A DNA stretch of 64,000 nt, taken from assembly GCF_003721245.1 (NCBI RefSeq), contig NZ_RIZG01000001.1, forward strand, positions 434,001 to 498,000, written 5' to 3'. Numbering within the stretch: position 1 is the stretch's first letter; every line of letters begins with the position of its first letter. Source of the DNA: Marinomonas hwangdonensis (lineage in GTDB: Bacteria > Pseudomonadota > Gammaproteobacteria > Pseudomonadales > Marinomonadaceae). Shown piece by piece: positions 16,739 to 26,645 of the stretch. Under the pieces are notes generated by a model. The model was not told the origin of the DNA, did not search any database, and saw only the letters and a program-made list of their open reading frames with translations. The translations under genes were made by a program, and so were the position numbers.

Positions 16739-17701
16739 TTACGCTCGCAGCGTTTCTTTAAAGAAGTTTAATGTGCGTTGCCACGCTAACTCGGCATTCT
16801 TTTCATCATAACGAGCGGTGGAGTCATTGTGAAAACCATGGTTGGTCTGCGGGTAAATAAAGGCTTCGTAGGTCACTTGGTTGGCTTTGAGCGTGTTTTC
16901 ATATTCTGGCCAAGTGTCATTGACACGTTGGTCGAGTTCAGCAAAATGCAGTTGCATAGGTGCCTTGATTTTATCAATATTGGATTTGGCTGGTGTGCCG
17001 TAATAGGGTGCGGCAGCATTAATCGTTTCTGGCATTTCCGCGGCCAAGGTGTTGGCAAGATAGCCACCAAAACAGAATCCTACTATACCCACTTTTCCGG
17101 TACTAAAGTCATGGTTCTTGAGTAGGGTAGCCGCGTCCATGAAGTCCCCTTCGATTTTACTGCCATCTAAGGTTCTTTGCATGGCTCGACCTTCATCGTC
17201 ATTGCCCGGATAGCCGCCCAGTGGAAACAAAGCATCGGGTGCAAAGGCAATAAATCCCGCTTTTGCTAACCGACGAGCAACGTCTTCAATATAAGGGTTT
17301 AGGCCTCGGTTTTCATGAGCGACCAACACGGCAGCGGCTTTATTGTTAATGTCGACATTTTTTGGTCTAACTAGGTAACCACGACCTTTTCCGTGACCAC
17401 GTGGCGCGTCAAATTCTACGTAGCTTGCGATGATGTCTGGATCATTAAAAGACACCTGTTCCGCTAACGCATAATTGGGCGTTAAAGCCCCAGCCACTAC
17501 AGACAAAGTTAATCCCGCTATACTGAGTGTTCCCAGTCGAGATAAAAATGTTCTACGGTCGATATCACCGTGGGCGTATTCATCGTACCAGTCAAATGCC
17601 TGCTGAGGTATTGGGCTGGCTAGGGCCGAGACATCGGTCGTTTTAGGTGTGTTTTGAGTATGTGAATGGTGGGTCTTTGAGTGGCTGGTGGGTAAAGTCA
17701 T
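16739..17701 (-). CDS. Tat-exported dienelactone hydrolase family protein
   Basis: A 320-residue alpha/beta hydrolase of the dienelactone hydrolase (carboxymethylenebutenolidase) family, similar in layout to E. coli YghX. A twin-arginine signal is visible (DRRTFLS at residues 48-54, hydrophobic segment, cleavage likely after residue 80), so it should act in the periplasm. The nucleophile elbow is GFCFGG with Cys instead of Ser. The Asp (AELDQRVN) and His (TNHGFHND) of the triad are in order. The natural substrate is unknown. The gene is convergent with the glycosyltransferase, ending two bases away. Confidence 0.87.
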   Translation of the reverse strand: MTLPTSHSKTHHSHTQNTPKTTDVSALASPIPQQAFDWYDEYAHGDIDRRTFLSRLGTLSIAGLTLSVVAGALTPNYALAEQVSFNDPDIIASYVEFDAPRGHGKGRGYLVRPKNVDINNKAAAVLVAHENRGLNPYIEDVARRLAKAGFIAFAPDALFPLGGYPGNDDEGRAMQRTLDGSKIEGDFMDAATLLKNHDFSTGKVGIVGFCFGGYLANTLAAEMPETINAAAPYYGTPAKSNIDKIKAPMQLHFAELDQRVNDTWPEYENTLKANQVTYEAFIYPQTNHGFHNDSTARYDEKNAELAWQRTLNFFKETLRA

Positions 17702-17999
17702 GATGCTTCCTTTTCAAAAATTTGACAGCGTTAGATGTATTTGGTGTTTAATAAGGCACAGTCGTTTTCAATTTAACCTAGTTAGCTACGCAGTTCATCA
17801 GTAAATGGATCGATAAAACGATGTTTTTTTGTACAAGGCATGTTTAATGCTGATCTTTCTTTGCGTCTCCTGCGTATAAGTTTCTATGCTTAAGAACACC
17901 AGAAAACACTATTTTAAAACCATGCATTAACCAGTGTAGATGACATAGAAAAGTTTGCTTTTTTATTAAACACAAGTAATCCAACAGGAAAGCGTGTCA

Positions 18000-18722
18000 A
18001 TGACGAGTAGAAAGCCAATTATCATTACAGGTGCAGGTCAACGCCTTGGTCTTGCTTGTGCTAAAGCGCTTATTGCACAGGGAAATGAAGTGATCATCAC
18101 TTATCGTACTGAGCGCAAAGGCGTCGCCGAGTTAAAAGCGTTGGGTGCCCATTGCATTCAAGCAGATTTTTCTTCAGTAGCGGGAGTGGAAAGTTTTGTT
18201 AGTGCAATTTTACATCAGTATTCTGCGTTAGGTGGCATCATACATAATGCATCTGAATGGCTATCTGAGACAGAAGGTGAGGACAGCGCAGTATTAATGG
18301 AAAAAATGTGGCAAGTGCATGTATTTGCTCCCTATCGTTTAAATCTCGCGTTTGAACCCTTATTATTAGCTGGGTATGAAGTGAGCGGTTATGCTGACAT
18401 TATTCACATGACAGATTTTGTGGCCGAAAAGGGCAGCGATAAACACATTGCTTATGCGGCGAGTAAAGCAGGACTAGCCAATCTTACTCACTCTTTTTCA
18501 AAACGTTTTGCTCCACAAGTGAAAGTGAATGCTATTGCGCCTTCATTGCTGATGTTTAACAATGACGACGATGAAGAGTATCGTCAAAAAGCATTAAGTA
18601 AATCCTTGTTGCGTAAATCACCTGGCGAGCAAGAAGGGGTATTAGCCGTTCAATACATACTCAGTAGCCAGTATATGACAGGCCGAACGCTGTCACTGGA
18701 TGGAGGCCGACATTTAGCCTAG
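18000..18722 (+). CDS. folM: dihydromonapterin reductase FolM
   Basis: A 240-residue short-chain dehydrogenase matching E. coli FolM in length. It reduces dihydromonapterin to tetrahydromonapterin with NADPH and has weak dihydrofolate reductase activity. The cofactor motif is TGAGQRLGLACAKAL, the catalytic Tyr-Lys is in AYAASKAGL, and the usual asparagine in IIHNASEW is present. Pairing with folE supports a pterin role. The ATG at 18000 has AGGAA nine bases upstream; a GTG six bases earlier is possible. Confidence 0.9.
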   Translation: MTSRKPIIITGAGQRLGLACAKALIAQGNEVIITYRTERKGVAELKALGAHCIQADFSSVAGVESFVSAILHQYSALGGIIHNASEWLSETEGEDSAVLMEKMWQVHVFAPYRLNLAFEPLLLAGYEVSGYADIIHMTDFVAEKGSDKHIAYAASKAGLANLTHSFSKRFAPQVKVNAIAPSLLMFNNDDDEEYRQKALSKSLLRKSPGEQEGVLAVQYILSSQYMTGRTLSLDGGRHLA

Positions 18723-18807
18723 TTTTTAAAATTTGTCGCTCGAATGTCACTTCTTTTTTTTATGCCTCCATGTCGTATGACAGGATTGATTAATATAGGA
18801 CAAACCT

Positions 18808-19491
18808 ATGAAAAGTAATGTAGCGGAAAATATCAGTTTGAATCGTCCCGTGTTGTCTGAAACAGCTTCGAAAGTTCGAGATGCCTTGCTCAAAAGTGGT
18901 TTAGAAACGCCCATGATAGACAACGGTTTAACGAGCGAAGAAAAGTATCAGCGTATCAAGAGCGCCTTCGAAGATGTCGTGTCGACACTTGGCCTCGATT
19001 TGACCGACGACAGTTTGGCAGAGACCCCCCATCGAATTGCTAAAATGTACGTGAAAGAGATTTTCTCAGGCTTGGATTACACTCAGTTCCCCAAGATAAG
19101 TGTGATTGAGAATAAAATGAAAGTGGATGAAATGGTTAAAGTGAGTGACATCAGCTTTACCAGTACCTGCGAACACCACTTTGTCACCATTGACGGTATG
19201 GCAAAGGTGGCGTATCTGCCAAAAGACAAAATCATCGGCTTATCTAAGATCAACCGTATTGTGAGATTCTTTGCCCAGCGTCCCCAAGTACAAGAGCGCT
19301 TAACTCAGCAAATACTACTTACTCTACAAACCTTGCTGGAAACAGACAATGTAGCTGTGAGCATCAGTGCTGTGCATTACTGTGTGAAATCACGTGGTGT
19401 TATGGACGCAAGCTCATCGACACAAACAACAGCGTTAGGTGGCTTATTTAAACGCAGTGATAAAACTCGTGGTGAGTTTTTGGCGAGGTAG
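18808..19491 (+). CDS. folE: GTP cyclohydrolase I
   Basis: A 227-residue FolE, the zinc enzyme converting GTP to 7,8-dihydroneopterin triphosphate, the first step of tetrahydrofolate and tetrahydromonapterin synthesis. Visible marks are the zinc site CEHHF, the [11 protein letters not shown] motif, [12 protein letters not shown] and the second cysteine in [10 protein letters not shown]. It follows folM by 85 bases in the same direction. Together they would supply tetrahydromonapterin, which in pseudomonads is the cofactor of phenylalanine hydroxylase; that gene is not in view. Confidence 0.95.
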   Translation: MKSNVAENISLNRPVLSETASKVRDALLKSGLETPMIDNGLTSEEKYQRIKSAFEDVVSTLGLDLTDDSLAETPHRIAKMYVKEIFSGLDYTQFPKISVIENKMKVDEMVKVSDISFTSTCEHHFVTIDGMAKVAYLPKDKIIGLSKINRIVRFFAQRPQVQERLTQQILLTLQTLLETDNVAVSISAVHYCVKSRGVMDASSSTQTTALGGLFKRSDKTRGEFLAR

Positions 19492-19630
19492 AGCGCGTTA
19501 TTTTCGTGACGGATGTTGATGCGTATATTAAGAAAGCGTTAACAATTTAAGTAACGTTAAGCGCATCTAAAGATGTTTTTTATAATGAAGTTGCGTTCAA
19601 ATTATTCAAATTTTGAATAGGGAAAAATTT

Positions 19631-20845
19631 GTGCGCACTTCTGTTGTATTACTGTTTATTGCTTACTTGGGTTTTTTTAGTCTCGGTTTGCCCGATGCGG
19701 CTCATGGTGTGAACTGGCCCTTTGTGAAAGCCAGTTTCTCATTGCCAATAGGTTGGTTGGGACTGGTGATTGCAGCAGGAGGTGTGGGTTACCTCATGTC
19801 GAGCTTCTCGGTCGGGTATTGGATGAACCGATTGGGGGTGGGCCAGCTGCTAGCAGTCAGTAGCGCCATAGTGAGCTGCGGCTTACTAGGATTTTATTTT
19901 AGTACTTCCTTTCTTATTTTTATGTTGTTCTCTGCATTGATTGGTTTGGGTTCCGGCGCCATTGATGCAGGATTAAACACCTATGCGGCAGAACATTTTT
20001 CGACCCGTCATATGAATTGGTTGCATGCGGCGTTTGGTGTGGGTGCGACAGCGGGTCCAGTGATTATTACCACGGTATTGGTGAGTTTTTCACAAAACTG
20101 GCGTTTGGGTTACGCCGTCTTGGGGTTGATTTTACTGTTTGTGTCTTTGGTCTTCTTATTTAGCCGTCATTTGTGGGAAAGTGATCAGCACAAGGCGATT
20201 AACGTGGATACCAACCAATCGGATAGCAACAAATTGGATACGACGAAGGCGCTTACAGAGCGAGTGACTCAACGCCAAGCACTCAAACCCCCGATTATTT
20301 TGACCCAAATCGCTTTCTTTTTTGTGTACGCAGGCGTTGAAATTGGTGTTGGGCAATGGGCTTTTACGGTGATGACAGAATTGCGTGGAATTTCAGTGGC
20401 CAACGCTGGTATTTGGGTCGCCGTGTATTGGGGATTCTTAGCGCTGGGCCGAATTGTGTTTGGTGTGCTGGTGGAGCGTTTCTCTGTTGAGCACTTGTTA
20501 CGTTTATGCCTGTTAGGTATGGTGTTTGGCGCTTTTTTGTTTACCCTAAATGCGACACCTTATACGAGTTACTTGGGCTTGGTTTTGATCGGTTTTTGTG
20601 CAGCGCCCATCTTTCCTTGTATGATTTCGCAAACGGCTAAGCTAGTTGGAAAACACTATGCGATTCATGCGGTGGGTTTTCAAATGAGCGCGGGGGTTAT
20701 AGGGGCGATGACCTTGCCTTTTTTGAGTGGTGTGTTGGGCGATTGGTTGGGATTAGGTTTTGTTAGTCTGACCTTTGTGTTGTACGCCATCGTTTTATTT
20801 GGGTTGTTTCAATGGATTGTTCGTCAAGCGGCCGAGAGCGCATAG
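19631..20845 (+). CDS. MFS transporter, FucP-like
   Basis: A 404-residue inner-membrane transporter with 12 predicted helices in two halves joined by a hydrophilic loop (about residues 180-220). The opening LGFFSLGLPDAAHGVNWP and IGLGSGAIDAGLNTYAAEHF resemble COG0738 sugar and small-metabolite transporters. The substrate is unknown. I chose GTG at 19631 because AGGGA sits seven bases upstream; an in-frame TTG at 19613 would lie upstream of that site. A second MFS gene follows 22 bases later but is from a different subfamily. Confidence 0.82.
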   Translation: MRTSVVLLFIAYLGFFSLGLPDAAHGVNWPFVKASFSLPIGWLGLVIAAGGVGYLMSSFSVGYWMNRLGVGQLLAVSSAIVSCGLLGFYFSTSFLIFMLFSALIGLGSGAIDAGLNTYAAEHFSTRHMNWLHAAFGVGATAGPVIITTVLVSFSQNWRLGYAVLGLILLFVSLVFLFSRHLWESDQHKAINVDTNQSDSNKLDTTKALTERVTQRQALKPPIILTQIAFFFVYAGVEIGVGQWAFTVMTELRGISVANAGIWVAVYWGFLALGRIVFGVLVERFSVEHLLRLCLLGMVFGAFLFTLNATPYTSYLGLVLIGFCAAPIFPCMISQTAKLVGKHYAIHAVGFQMSAGVIGAMTLPFLSGVLGDWLGLGFVSLTFVLYAIVLFGLFQWIVRQAAESA

Positions 20846-20867
20846 AGCGAAAAATAAAGGATAGATT

Positions 20868-22169
20868 TTGACAAAAAATACCGCGACACAAAATACCCCT
20901 TCAGATGTCTCATCAATTGGCTATCCATCTGCAAACAATGTATCTGCAAACAATGTATCTGTAAACAATTCGCCTAGAAACAATAGCCGCTTACCTCGTT
21001 GGCTACTCTTAAGTTGCCTTATTGCAGTAGGTATCGGACAGTCGTTTATTTTTACGTCATTGCCGCCCATCGGTCGTGAAATCGGCTTGGCGGACGTGCG
21101 TATCAGCACCTTAATTACGGCAGGTGCTGCGACCTTTGTCATGGCAGCTTTTTTGTGGGGACGCATCATAAATCGCATCGGTCGGGTGCGATCAGTGATC
21201 GTTGGCATGAGTAGTTACGCAATCACCATCGCCTTGACAGGCTGGGTGTTACAGGAAGCACTAACGGAAAATTTAACAGCAGAACAAACTTACTACGGTG
21301 TCTTGATCCTGCGGGTGATTTTTTCTTTAGGTGTCGCTGGCGTTTTACCTGCGATTCAAACCTATCTAATCGCGCATACCGACGTCAAATATCGAAGCTC
21401 TACGATTGCGCTAATTGGCGCTTCGTTTAGTATTGGCATGATTTTAGGGCCCGCGTTTGCGTCTCTGCTTAGCGGTTTGGGTCTAACCGCTCCATTCTAT
21501 ATTATTGGTCTTTTTACTGGCAGTGTGGCAATACTCGTCTGGTTTTTTGTGACCGATGCTCAACATGTTAGACAACTTGAAAAACCTGTCGCGATAAATT
21601 GGTTTGTTCAACCTGTGTTGCCTTTTTTAGTAATGTCGGTTTTTTCCATTTTATCGATGACAGGTGTGCAGCAGATCATGAGTTTCTTGATTCAGGATCG
21701 TTTTGAGTTGAACGTGGCACAGACGACGCAGCAATTGGGTTTTGCCATGATGACCATGTCTTGTTTTAGTATTTTGGTGCAAATGATTTTGGTCCCCAGA
21801 CTTCAGTTAGGGGTAGTCAAGCTGGTTTATTATGGGGTTGCTGTTGGTTTACTATCCCAGTTTGCCTTCGTATTTTTAAATAACTATATGGGTGTATTGT
21901 TGGCTATGGCTTTGTTTGGAACTGGATTTGGCTTTTTATTCCCAGGCATAGTGACCGCGCAAACCCTGTTGGTAAAAGACCATTTACAAAGTCGAGTGGC
22001 AAGTATTAATGCCGCGATGCAAGGACTGGGCGCGGCTCTTGGCCCTGTGATTATGGCGTCACTGTATCAGCTGGATCAGTGGGTGCCCTTTGTTGCTTTA
22101 ATGGTGGGTTTACTGCTTGTTTTGGGCGCTTTTGTTTATTGTCGCAGCAAACCAAAATACGATTTTTAG
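20868..22169 (+). CDS. MFS transporter with asparagine-rich N-terminus
   Basis: A 433-residue major facilitator with 12 predicted membrane helices and the MFS motif A region (GRIINRIGRVRSVIVG). The substrate is unknown; the pattern is like drug or metabolite efflux proteins. The first 45 residues are hydrophilic and contain three copies of a five-residue unit (SANNV, SANNV, SVNNS), encoded by a 15-base tandem repeat. It starts at TTG with AAAGGA upstream. It is probably co-transcribed with the preceding MFS gene. Confidence 0.8.
   Translation: MTKNTATQNTPSDVSSIGYPSANNVSANNVSVNNSPRNNSRLPRWLLLSCLIAVGIGQSFIFTSLPPIGREIGLADVRISTLITAGAATFVMAAFLWGRIINRIGRVRSVIVGMSSYAITIALTGWVLQEALTENLTAEQTYYGVLILRVIFSLGVAGVLPAIQTYLIAHTDVKYRSSTIALIGASFSIGMILGPAFASLLSGLGLTAPFYIIGLFTGSVAILVWFFVTDAQHVRQLEKPVAINWFVQPVLPFLVMSVFSILSMTGVQQIMSFLIQDRFELNVAQTTQQLGFAMMTMSCFSILVQMILVPRLQLGVVKLVYYGVAVGLLSQFAFVFLNNYMGVLLAMALFGTGFGFLFPGIVTAQTLLVKDHLQSRVASINAAMQGLGAALGPVIMASLYQLDQWVPFVALMVGLLLVLGAFVYCRSKPKYDF
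20927..20971 (+). repeat. 15-base tandem repeat, three copies, inside an MFS gene
   Basis: Three tandem copies of ATCTGCAAACAATGT (20927, 20942, 20957; the last copy has substitutions) encode repeated Ser-Ala-Asn-Asn-Val units. Fifteen bases is a whole number of codons, so changes in copy number would keep the frame. Confidence 0.85.
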
Positions 22170-22185
22170 AGGCATACCTCGCCAT

Positions 22186-23106
22186 TCAATTGATTTTGGC
22201 TTGAGTGGCTTGGCGTGGGGAAATGCCAAAATGTTGATGAAAGCGACGGCTGAAATGGCTCAAACTGGCGTATCCTAATTCGTAGCTCACTTCTGTCACA
22301 GAACAGTTCTCTTGTAATCTCTGGTAAGCGCGGTTCATGCGTCTTTGGTGTTGGTATTCCACTGGTGTACAGCCAAGGGTACGTTTAAAGGTTTCATAAA
22401 AACGGCTTCGGCTCATGCAGGCCATTTTTGCTAAACAGTTAATGTCTAAGGGTTGTGCCAGATTGTGTTCTATCCAATGCATCACACAGGTGATGCCATT
22501 GGCGTCAGGGATGGTCTGAGTGAAACGCAGCAGGGCGTCTCTGCCATGATGCCTCAATATGCGGGTAATCAACTCACTGACGCCAAAGTCCACCAGCAAA
22601 TCACGATCGGGATCGTTTTGAACAAAGTCACTGGCCAATCGGTCGAGCACTTGTTGTGTTGCTTGGGTATGCATGGTGTGCAGATGTTGGTTTGGGTCAA
22701 TAATGATGTTACCAGGCAAGGTCTTTGCCATGATGTCGTTCATGCGATCACAGATTTGCGCGACTCTTTCTTTAGAGATTGCAATGGTCAAACAGGTGGT
22801 GGGTTTATCGAATTGTGCCTCAGGGAAATCAATCAGTACCTCTTCTTCAGGGGCTAAAATAAAAGACTCGTGAGGTAAAAAGGGAATGTTGTTGTGTTCC
22901 TTGGTATGCATGACTTTTGCGCCTGTCACCATACCGCAATACAAAAGTGAATCGGCTTTTAAGCTGACTTTTTGTGCTTTTTCATAGGTATCGTAGATAC
23001 TCAATTCTGAATGCGGCCCAGCAAAGCAAACGCGGTTTTCAACCAGTTGCATTGGGGCACGTTTATGCTGCAAAGCAGTTTTTTCAGTCGATGCATAACG
23101 ACTCAT
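22186..23106 (-). CDS. AraC-family transcriptional regulator
   Basis: A 306-residue regulator. The N-terminal 200 residues form a cupin-like sensor region, and the C-terminal 100 hold two helix-turn-helix units (LDINCLAKMACMSRSRFYET, and VTEVSYELGYASLSHFSRRF). It is divergent from an aldehyde dehydrogenase gene, the usual arrangement for a local activator. The spacing region has direct repeats that could be its binding sites. The effector is unknown, possibly an alcohol or aldehyde. Confidence 0.9.
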   Translation of the reverse strand: MSRYASTEKTALQHKRAPMQLVENRVCFAGPHSELSIYDTYEKAQKVSLKADSLLYCGMVTGAKVMHTKEHNNIPFLPHESFILAPEEEVLIDFPEAQFDKPTTCLTIAISKERVAQICDRMNDIMAKTLPGNIIIDPNQHLHTMHTQATQQVLDRLASDFVQNDPDRDLLVDFGVSELITRILRHHGRDALLRFTQTIPDANGITCVMHWIEHNLAQPLDINCLAKMACMSRSRFYETFKRTLGCTPVEYQHQRRMNRAYQRLQENCSVTEVSYELGYASLSHFSRRFHQHFGISPRQATQAKIN

Positions 23107-23250
23107 TTACACACCTCTTTTATTGTATTTATAGAACCTTGTGTTAGTGGCCATCGTCATAATCACTCTTGCCAGCGAATTGGTCAATACAAATTCATGC
23201 GTTAGCATCTTGTCCTTAAGTCTGTTTATGGATTATCGAAATGGATCCAT

Positions 23251-23329
23251 AGACAAGTTTTGTGGACTCACAGGCAAGTTTTTATGAAGTTTTGTTTCTA
23301 CAGTAAGCAGGAAGGTTAAATCCTACTAT
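23251..23329 (+). promoter_or_regulatory. probable AraC-type activator sites and promoter of the aldehyde dehydrogenase gene
   Basis: Two direct repeats (AGACAAGTTTT at 23251 and AGGCAAGTTTT at 23272) are 21 bases apart, two helical turns, the typical spacing of AraC-family half sites. A TACTAT -10-like element lies at 23324 with no good -35 at the right distance, which fits activator dependence. Binding by the adjacent regulator is inferred. Confidence 0.55.
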
Positions 23330-23358
23330 AAAAACAACAATACACGGAGACAGTTCTT

Positions 23359-24876
23359 ATGATTTATGCGCAACCTAATAGCAATGGCAGCCTGATTTCT
23401 TTTGAAGCCGAATACGGTAACTTTATCGGCGGTGAATGGGTCGCTCCCGTAAAAGGTCAATACTTCGATAACATCAGCCCAGTCAATGGTGAAGTATTCT
23501 GTCGTATTCCTCGCTCCACTGAAGAAGACATCAATTTGGCCCTTGATGCCGCACACGCTGCTCGTGCCGCATGGGGTAAAACCTCAGTGACCAATCGCTC
23601 CAACATCTTATTAAAAATCGCTGATCGCATCGAACAAAATCTAGAAGCCTTGGCCGTTGCCGAAACCTGGGACAACGGTAAAGCGGTTCGTGAAACGTTA
23701 AACGCCGATATTCCGTTAGCGGCTGATCATTTCCGTTATTTTGCCGGCTGTTTACGCGCCCAAGAAGGCAGCACAGCCGAGCTTGATGAGCACACCGTTG
23801 CTTATCATTTCCACGAGCCTTTAGGCGTAGTGGGACAAATTATTCCATGGAACTTCCCAATCTTAATGGCGGCTTGGAAATTGGCGCCAGCCTTGGCAGC
23901 GGGTAACTGCGTTGTGCTTAAACCCGCCGAGCAGACGCCTGCGTCTATTTTGGAATTGGTTAAAGTTATTCAAGATTTGCTTCCACCAGGTGTCTTAAAC
24001 ATAGTCAACGGCTACGGTAAAGAAGCTGGTCAGGCCTTAGCGACCAGTAAACGAATCGCCAAAATCGCTTTCACAGGGTCAACGCCCGTTGGCTCTCACA
24101 TTCTAAAATGCGCAGCGGAAAATATTATTCCTTCGACGGTAGAATTAGGGGGTAAATCCCCTAATATCTACTTTGCCGATGTGATGCAGCATGAAGATGC
24201 ATTTATCAGCAAGTGTGTAGAGGGCTTGGTATTGGCTTTCTTCAACCAGGGAGAGGTGTGTACTTGTCCTTCTCGTGCACTGATTCACGAATCCATCTAT
24301 GACGACTTTATGGCTCTAGTAGTTGAGCGTATTAAGACCATCAAACGCGGCAACCCTCTTGATACTGACGTACAGGTTGGTGCTCAAGCCTCAAAAGAAC
24401 AGTTTGACAAGATCATGAGTTACATCGAGATCGGTAAGAACGAAGGCGCTGAATTGTTAATCGGTGGGGAAGTGGCGTCGATTGATGGTTTGGGTAAAGG
24501 TTTTTATGTGCAGCCAACCTTGTTTAAAGGTTCGAACACCATGCGTATCTTCCAAGAAGAAATTTTTGGTCCAGTGGTGAGTGTAACCACCTTTAAAGAC
24601 GAATCCGAAGCGCTTGCTATTGCTAACGACAGCGAGTTTGGTTTAGGTGCTGGCGTATGGACACGGGATACTAACTTAGCCTACCGAATGGGTCGCAACC
24701 TAGAAGCAGGCCGTGTATGGATGAACTGTTACCATCAGTATCCAGCTCACTCAGCCTTTGGGGGATACAAAAAATCGGGTGTTGGCCGTGAAACGCACAA
24801 AATCGCACTAGAGCATTATCAGCAAACGAAAAATATGTTGGTGAGCTACGACATCAACCCACTCGGTTTTTTCTAA
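23359..24876 (+). CDS. NAD(P)-dependent aldehyde dehydrogenase, AldB/ExaC type
   Basis: A 505-residue aldehyde dehydrogenase oxidising an aldehyde, probably acetaldehyde or similar, to the acid. It matches the AldB/ExaC group in length and in its end ([13 protein letters not shown]). The catalytic Cys is in [12 protein letters not shown] and the general-base Glu in VELGGKSPN. The cofactor motif is FTGSTPVG, and [10 protein letters not shown] is the substrate entry loop. GGAGA precedes the ATG. It is divergent from an AraC regulator and followed by a strong terminator, so it is likely a single-gene inducible unit. Other short-chain aldehydes are possible substrates. Confidence 0.9.
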   Translation: MIYAQPNSNGSLISFEAEYGNFIGGEWVAPVKGQYFDNISPVNGEVFCRIPRSTEEDINLALDAAHAARAAWGKTSVTNRSNILLKIADRIEQNLEALAVAETWDNGKAVRETLNADIPLAADHFRYFAGCLRAQEGSTAELDEHTVAYHFHEPLGVVGQIIPWNFPILMAAWKLAPALAAGNCVVLKPAEQTPASILELVKVIQDLLPPGVLNIVNGYGKEAGQALATSKRIAKIAFTGSTPVGSHILKCAAENIIPSTVELGGKSPNIYFADVMQHEDAFISKCVEGLVLAFFNQGEVCTCPSRALIHESIYDDFMALVVERIKTIKRGNPLDTDVQVGAQASKEQFDKIMSYIEIGKNEGAELLIGGEVASIDGLGKGFYVQPTLFKGSNTMRIFQEEIFGPVVSVTTFKDESEALAIANDSEFGLGAGVWTRDTNLAYRMGRNLEAGRVWMNCYHQYPAHSAFGGYKKSGVGRETHKIALEHYQQTKNMLVSYDINPLGFF

Positions 24877-24912
24877 GCTGATCAATGCAATAGCTTAAAA
24901 AGCGACACTCTA

Positions 24913-24944
24913 AAAAGCCAAACAGCCTTTGCTGTTTGGCTTTT
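24913..24944 (+). terminator. intrinsic terminator after the aldehyde dehydrogenase gene
   Basis: A perfect 14-base stem, AAAAGCCAAACAGC/GCTGTTTGGCTTTT, with a four-base loop. The run of A before and T after makes it work on either strand. Confidence 0.9.
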
Positions 24945-25262
24945 ACGCTTAAACAAATGATTTATGTTAGTTATTTAGGTTAGTTGTCCAAGCCAGTTAT
25001 TTAAGTAAGTTATTTAAGGCAGTAAGTTATTTAAGGCAGTAAGTTATCTAAGCCCGCTATTCAAATCCGTTATCCTCAAGACCTCATTGCACAATATCGT
25101 ATTCTTATCGCGTCAGAATTTTGCCTCTTATCGAACGATCAGACGAATTTTCATGGTTTTCTTTGTTTCCTATTGGAAACTTTTTGGGGTAAGTGGTAGT
25201 TTCCTGGGTTAATGTGCGAACAATAAATGCACACCCAGAATGTGTCGGCAGAGGAAAAGGCG
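24945..25262. other. intergenic region upstream of sdaA with short tandem repeats
   Basis: This stretch has no convincing gene. It holds a 17-base tandem repeat at 25006-25056, a looser set of TTATTTA/GTTATTTA words from 24970, and a small hairpin, GTTTCC-TATT-GGAAAC, at 25165-25180 followed by five T residues. A third GTTTCC lies at 25199. The hairpin could be an operator or a weak attenuator ahead of sdaA. Confidence 0.6.
25006..25056 (+). repeat. 17-base tandem repeat, three copies
   Basis: Three adjacent copies of TAAGTTATTTAAGGCAG start at 25006, 25023 and 25040. The first two are identical and the third has several changes. They lie between the aldehyde dehydrogenase terminator and sdaA, outside any gene. 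Confidence 0.85.
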
Positions 25263-26645
25263 ATGGCAATCAGTTTATTTGACCTGTTTAAAATAGGAAT
25301 TGGTCCTTCCAGTTCCCATACCGTGGGCCCTATGGTGGCGGCGAATCAGTTTGCCCATCAGTTAGACAATCGTAGCCTGTTACCTCAGGTCAAACGTATC
25401 AAAATAGACCTATATGGCTCTCTTGGTGCCACAGGCAAAGGACATGGTACCGGTTCTGCCGTATTGATGGGGTTAGAGGGAGAGTTACCCGATCTCATTG
25501 ATCCAAGCCGTGTGGCAGAACGAGTGGCACAGATAGAGACGACTGCTCAGTTGGCTCTGTTATCGACACACGCCATTACGATGAATGTTGCAACCGACCT
25601 GATTTATCATCGTATTGACCGTTTGGATTTTCATGCTAACGGATTAGTATTAGTGGCGTTTGATGAGCATGAAAATGTCATCCATGACGCTACCTTTTAC
25701 TCTGTTGGCGGTGGTTTTATCGTGCAGGAGGACGAGTCCGGTAAGGTAGCTATTGTGGAAGACGACACGGAATTGCCCCATGTATTTCACAGTGCAGAAA
25801 CCCTAATCAAACTGTGCCAAGAGCAGGATAAGAGCATCGCACAAATCATGCTTGAAAATGAAAAAACATGGCGCAGTGAAGCAGAGATAAAACAGGGAAT
25901 ATTGTCAATTTGGGCCGTGATGCGCGAGTGTGTCCAAGCCGGCATTCGCAGTGAAGGTATCTTGCCAGGTGGACTCAAAGTAAAACGCAGAGCCGCGAGT
26001 TTGCATCGTGATCTCATGAGTAAGACTCGCATGGATATGATTACGCCATCGCTTGGTGCAATGGACTGGGTCAATCTCTACGCCTTGGCGGTGAATGAAG
26101 AAAATGCTGCAGGGGGACGAGTGGTGACGGCGCCCACCAATGGCGCGGCTGGCATTATTCCGGCTGTGCTACATTATTACTGGGAGTTTTGTCCTCGTTC
26201 TTGTGAGGAGGGGGTGATCGACTTTTTCCTTACTGCCGCGGCCATCGGCTTGTTATTTAAAGAAAATGCGTCCATTTCTGGAGCTGAAGTCGGCTGTCAA
26301 GGAGAAGTCGGATCAGCTTGTGCCATGGCGGCGGCTGGACTGGCGGCTGCGACAGGGGGCACGCCAGCACAAATCGAAAACGCCGCCGAGATTGGCATGG
26401 AACACAACTTAGGTTTAACCTGCGATCCAATCGGTGGTTTGGTTCAGGTGCCGTGTATCGAACGTAATGCTATGGGGGCGATGAAGGCCATTAACTCCGC
26501 CAGTATGGCCCTTCGAGGAGACGGTACCCATTTTGTTTCCCTCGATAAAGTGATTCGAACCATGCGAGACACTGGCCGAGATATGAACGACAAATACAAA
26601 GAGACGTCGCGAGGCGGCTTAGCGGTGAATGTTATCGAGTGTTAG
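25263..26645 (+). CDS. sdaA: L-serine ammonia-lyase (iron-sulfur type)
   Basis: A 460-residue L-serine dehydratase that converts serine to pyruvate and ammonia with a 4Fe-4S cluster. It is the fused single-chain form: the N-terminal beta domain begins [20 protein letters not shown], and the C-terminal alpha domain has the cluster cysteines in [22 protein letters not shown] and VPCIERN. The start is ATG at 25263 with GAGGAAAAGG upstream, rather than an in-frame ATG twelve codons earlier. It is probably transcribed alone. Confidence 0.95.
   Translation: MAISLFDLFKIGIGPSSSHTVGPMVAANQFAHQLDNRSLLPQVKRIKIDLYGSLGATGKGHGTGSAVLMGLEGELPDLIDPSRVAERVAQIETTAQLALLSTHAITMNVATDLIYHRIDRLDFHANGLVLVAFDEHENVIHDATFYSVGGGFIVQEDESGKVAIVEDDTELPHVFHSAETLIKLCQEQDKSIAQIMLENEKTWRSEAEIKQGILSIWAVMRECVQAGIRSEGILPGGLKVKRRAASLHRDLMSKTRMDMITPSLGAMDWVNLYALAVNEENAAGGRVVTAPTNGAAGIIPAVLHYYWEFCPRSCEEGVIDFFLTAAAIGLLFKENASISGAEVGCQGEVGSACAMAAAGLAAATGGTPAQIENAAEIGMEHNLGLTCDPIGGLVQVPCIERNAMGAMKAINSASMALRGDGTHFVSLDKVIRTMRDTGRDMNDKYKETSRGGLAVNVIEC

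Noticed and set aside
24961-25060. CRISPR-like array upstream of sdaA
   Set aside because: The repeats are 17 bases, directly tandem and without unique spacers, and no cas genes are present.
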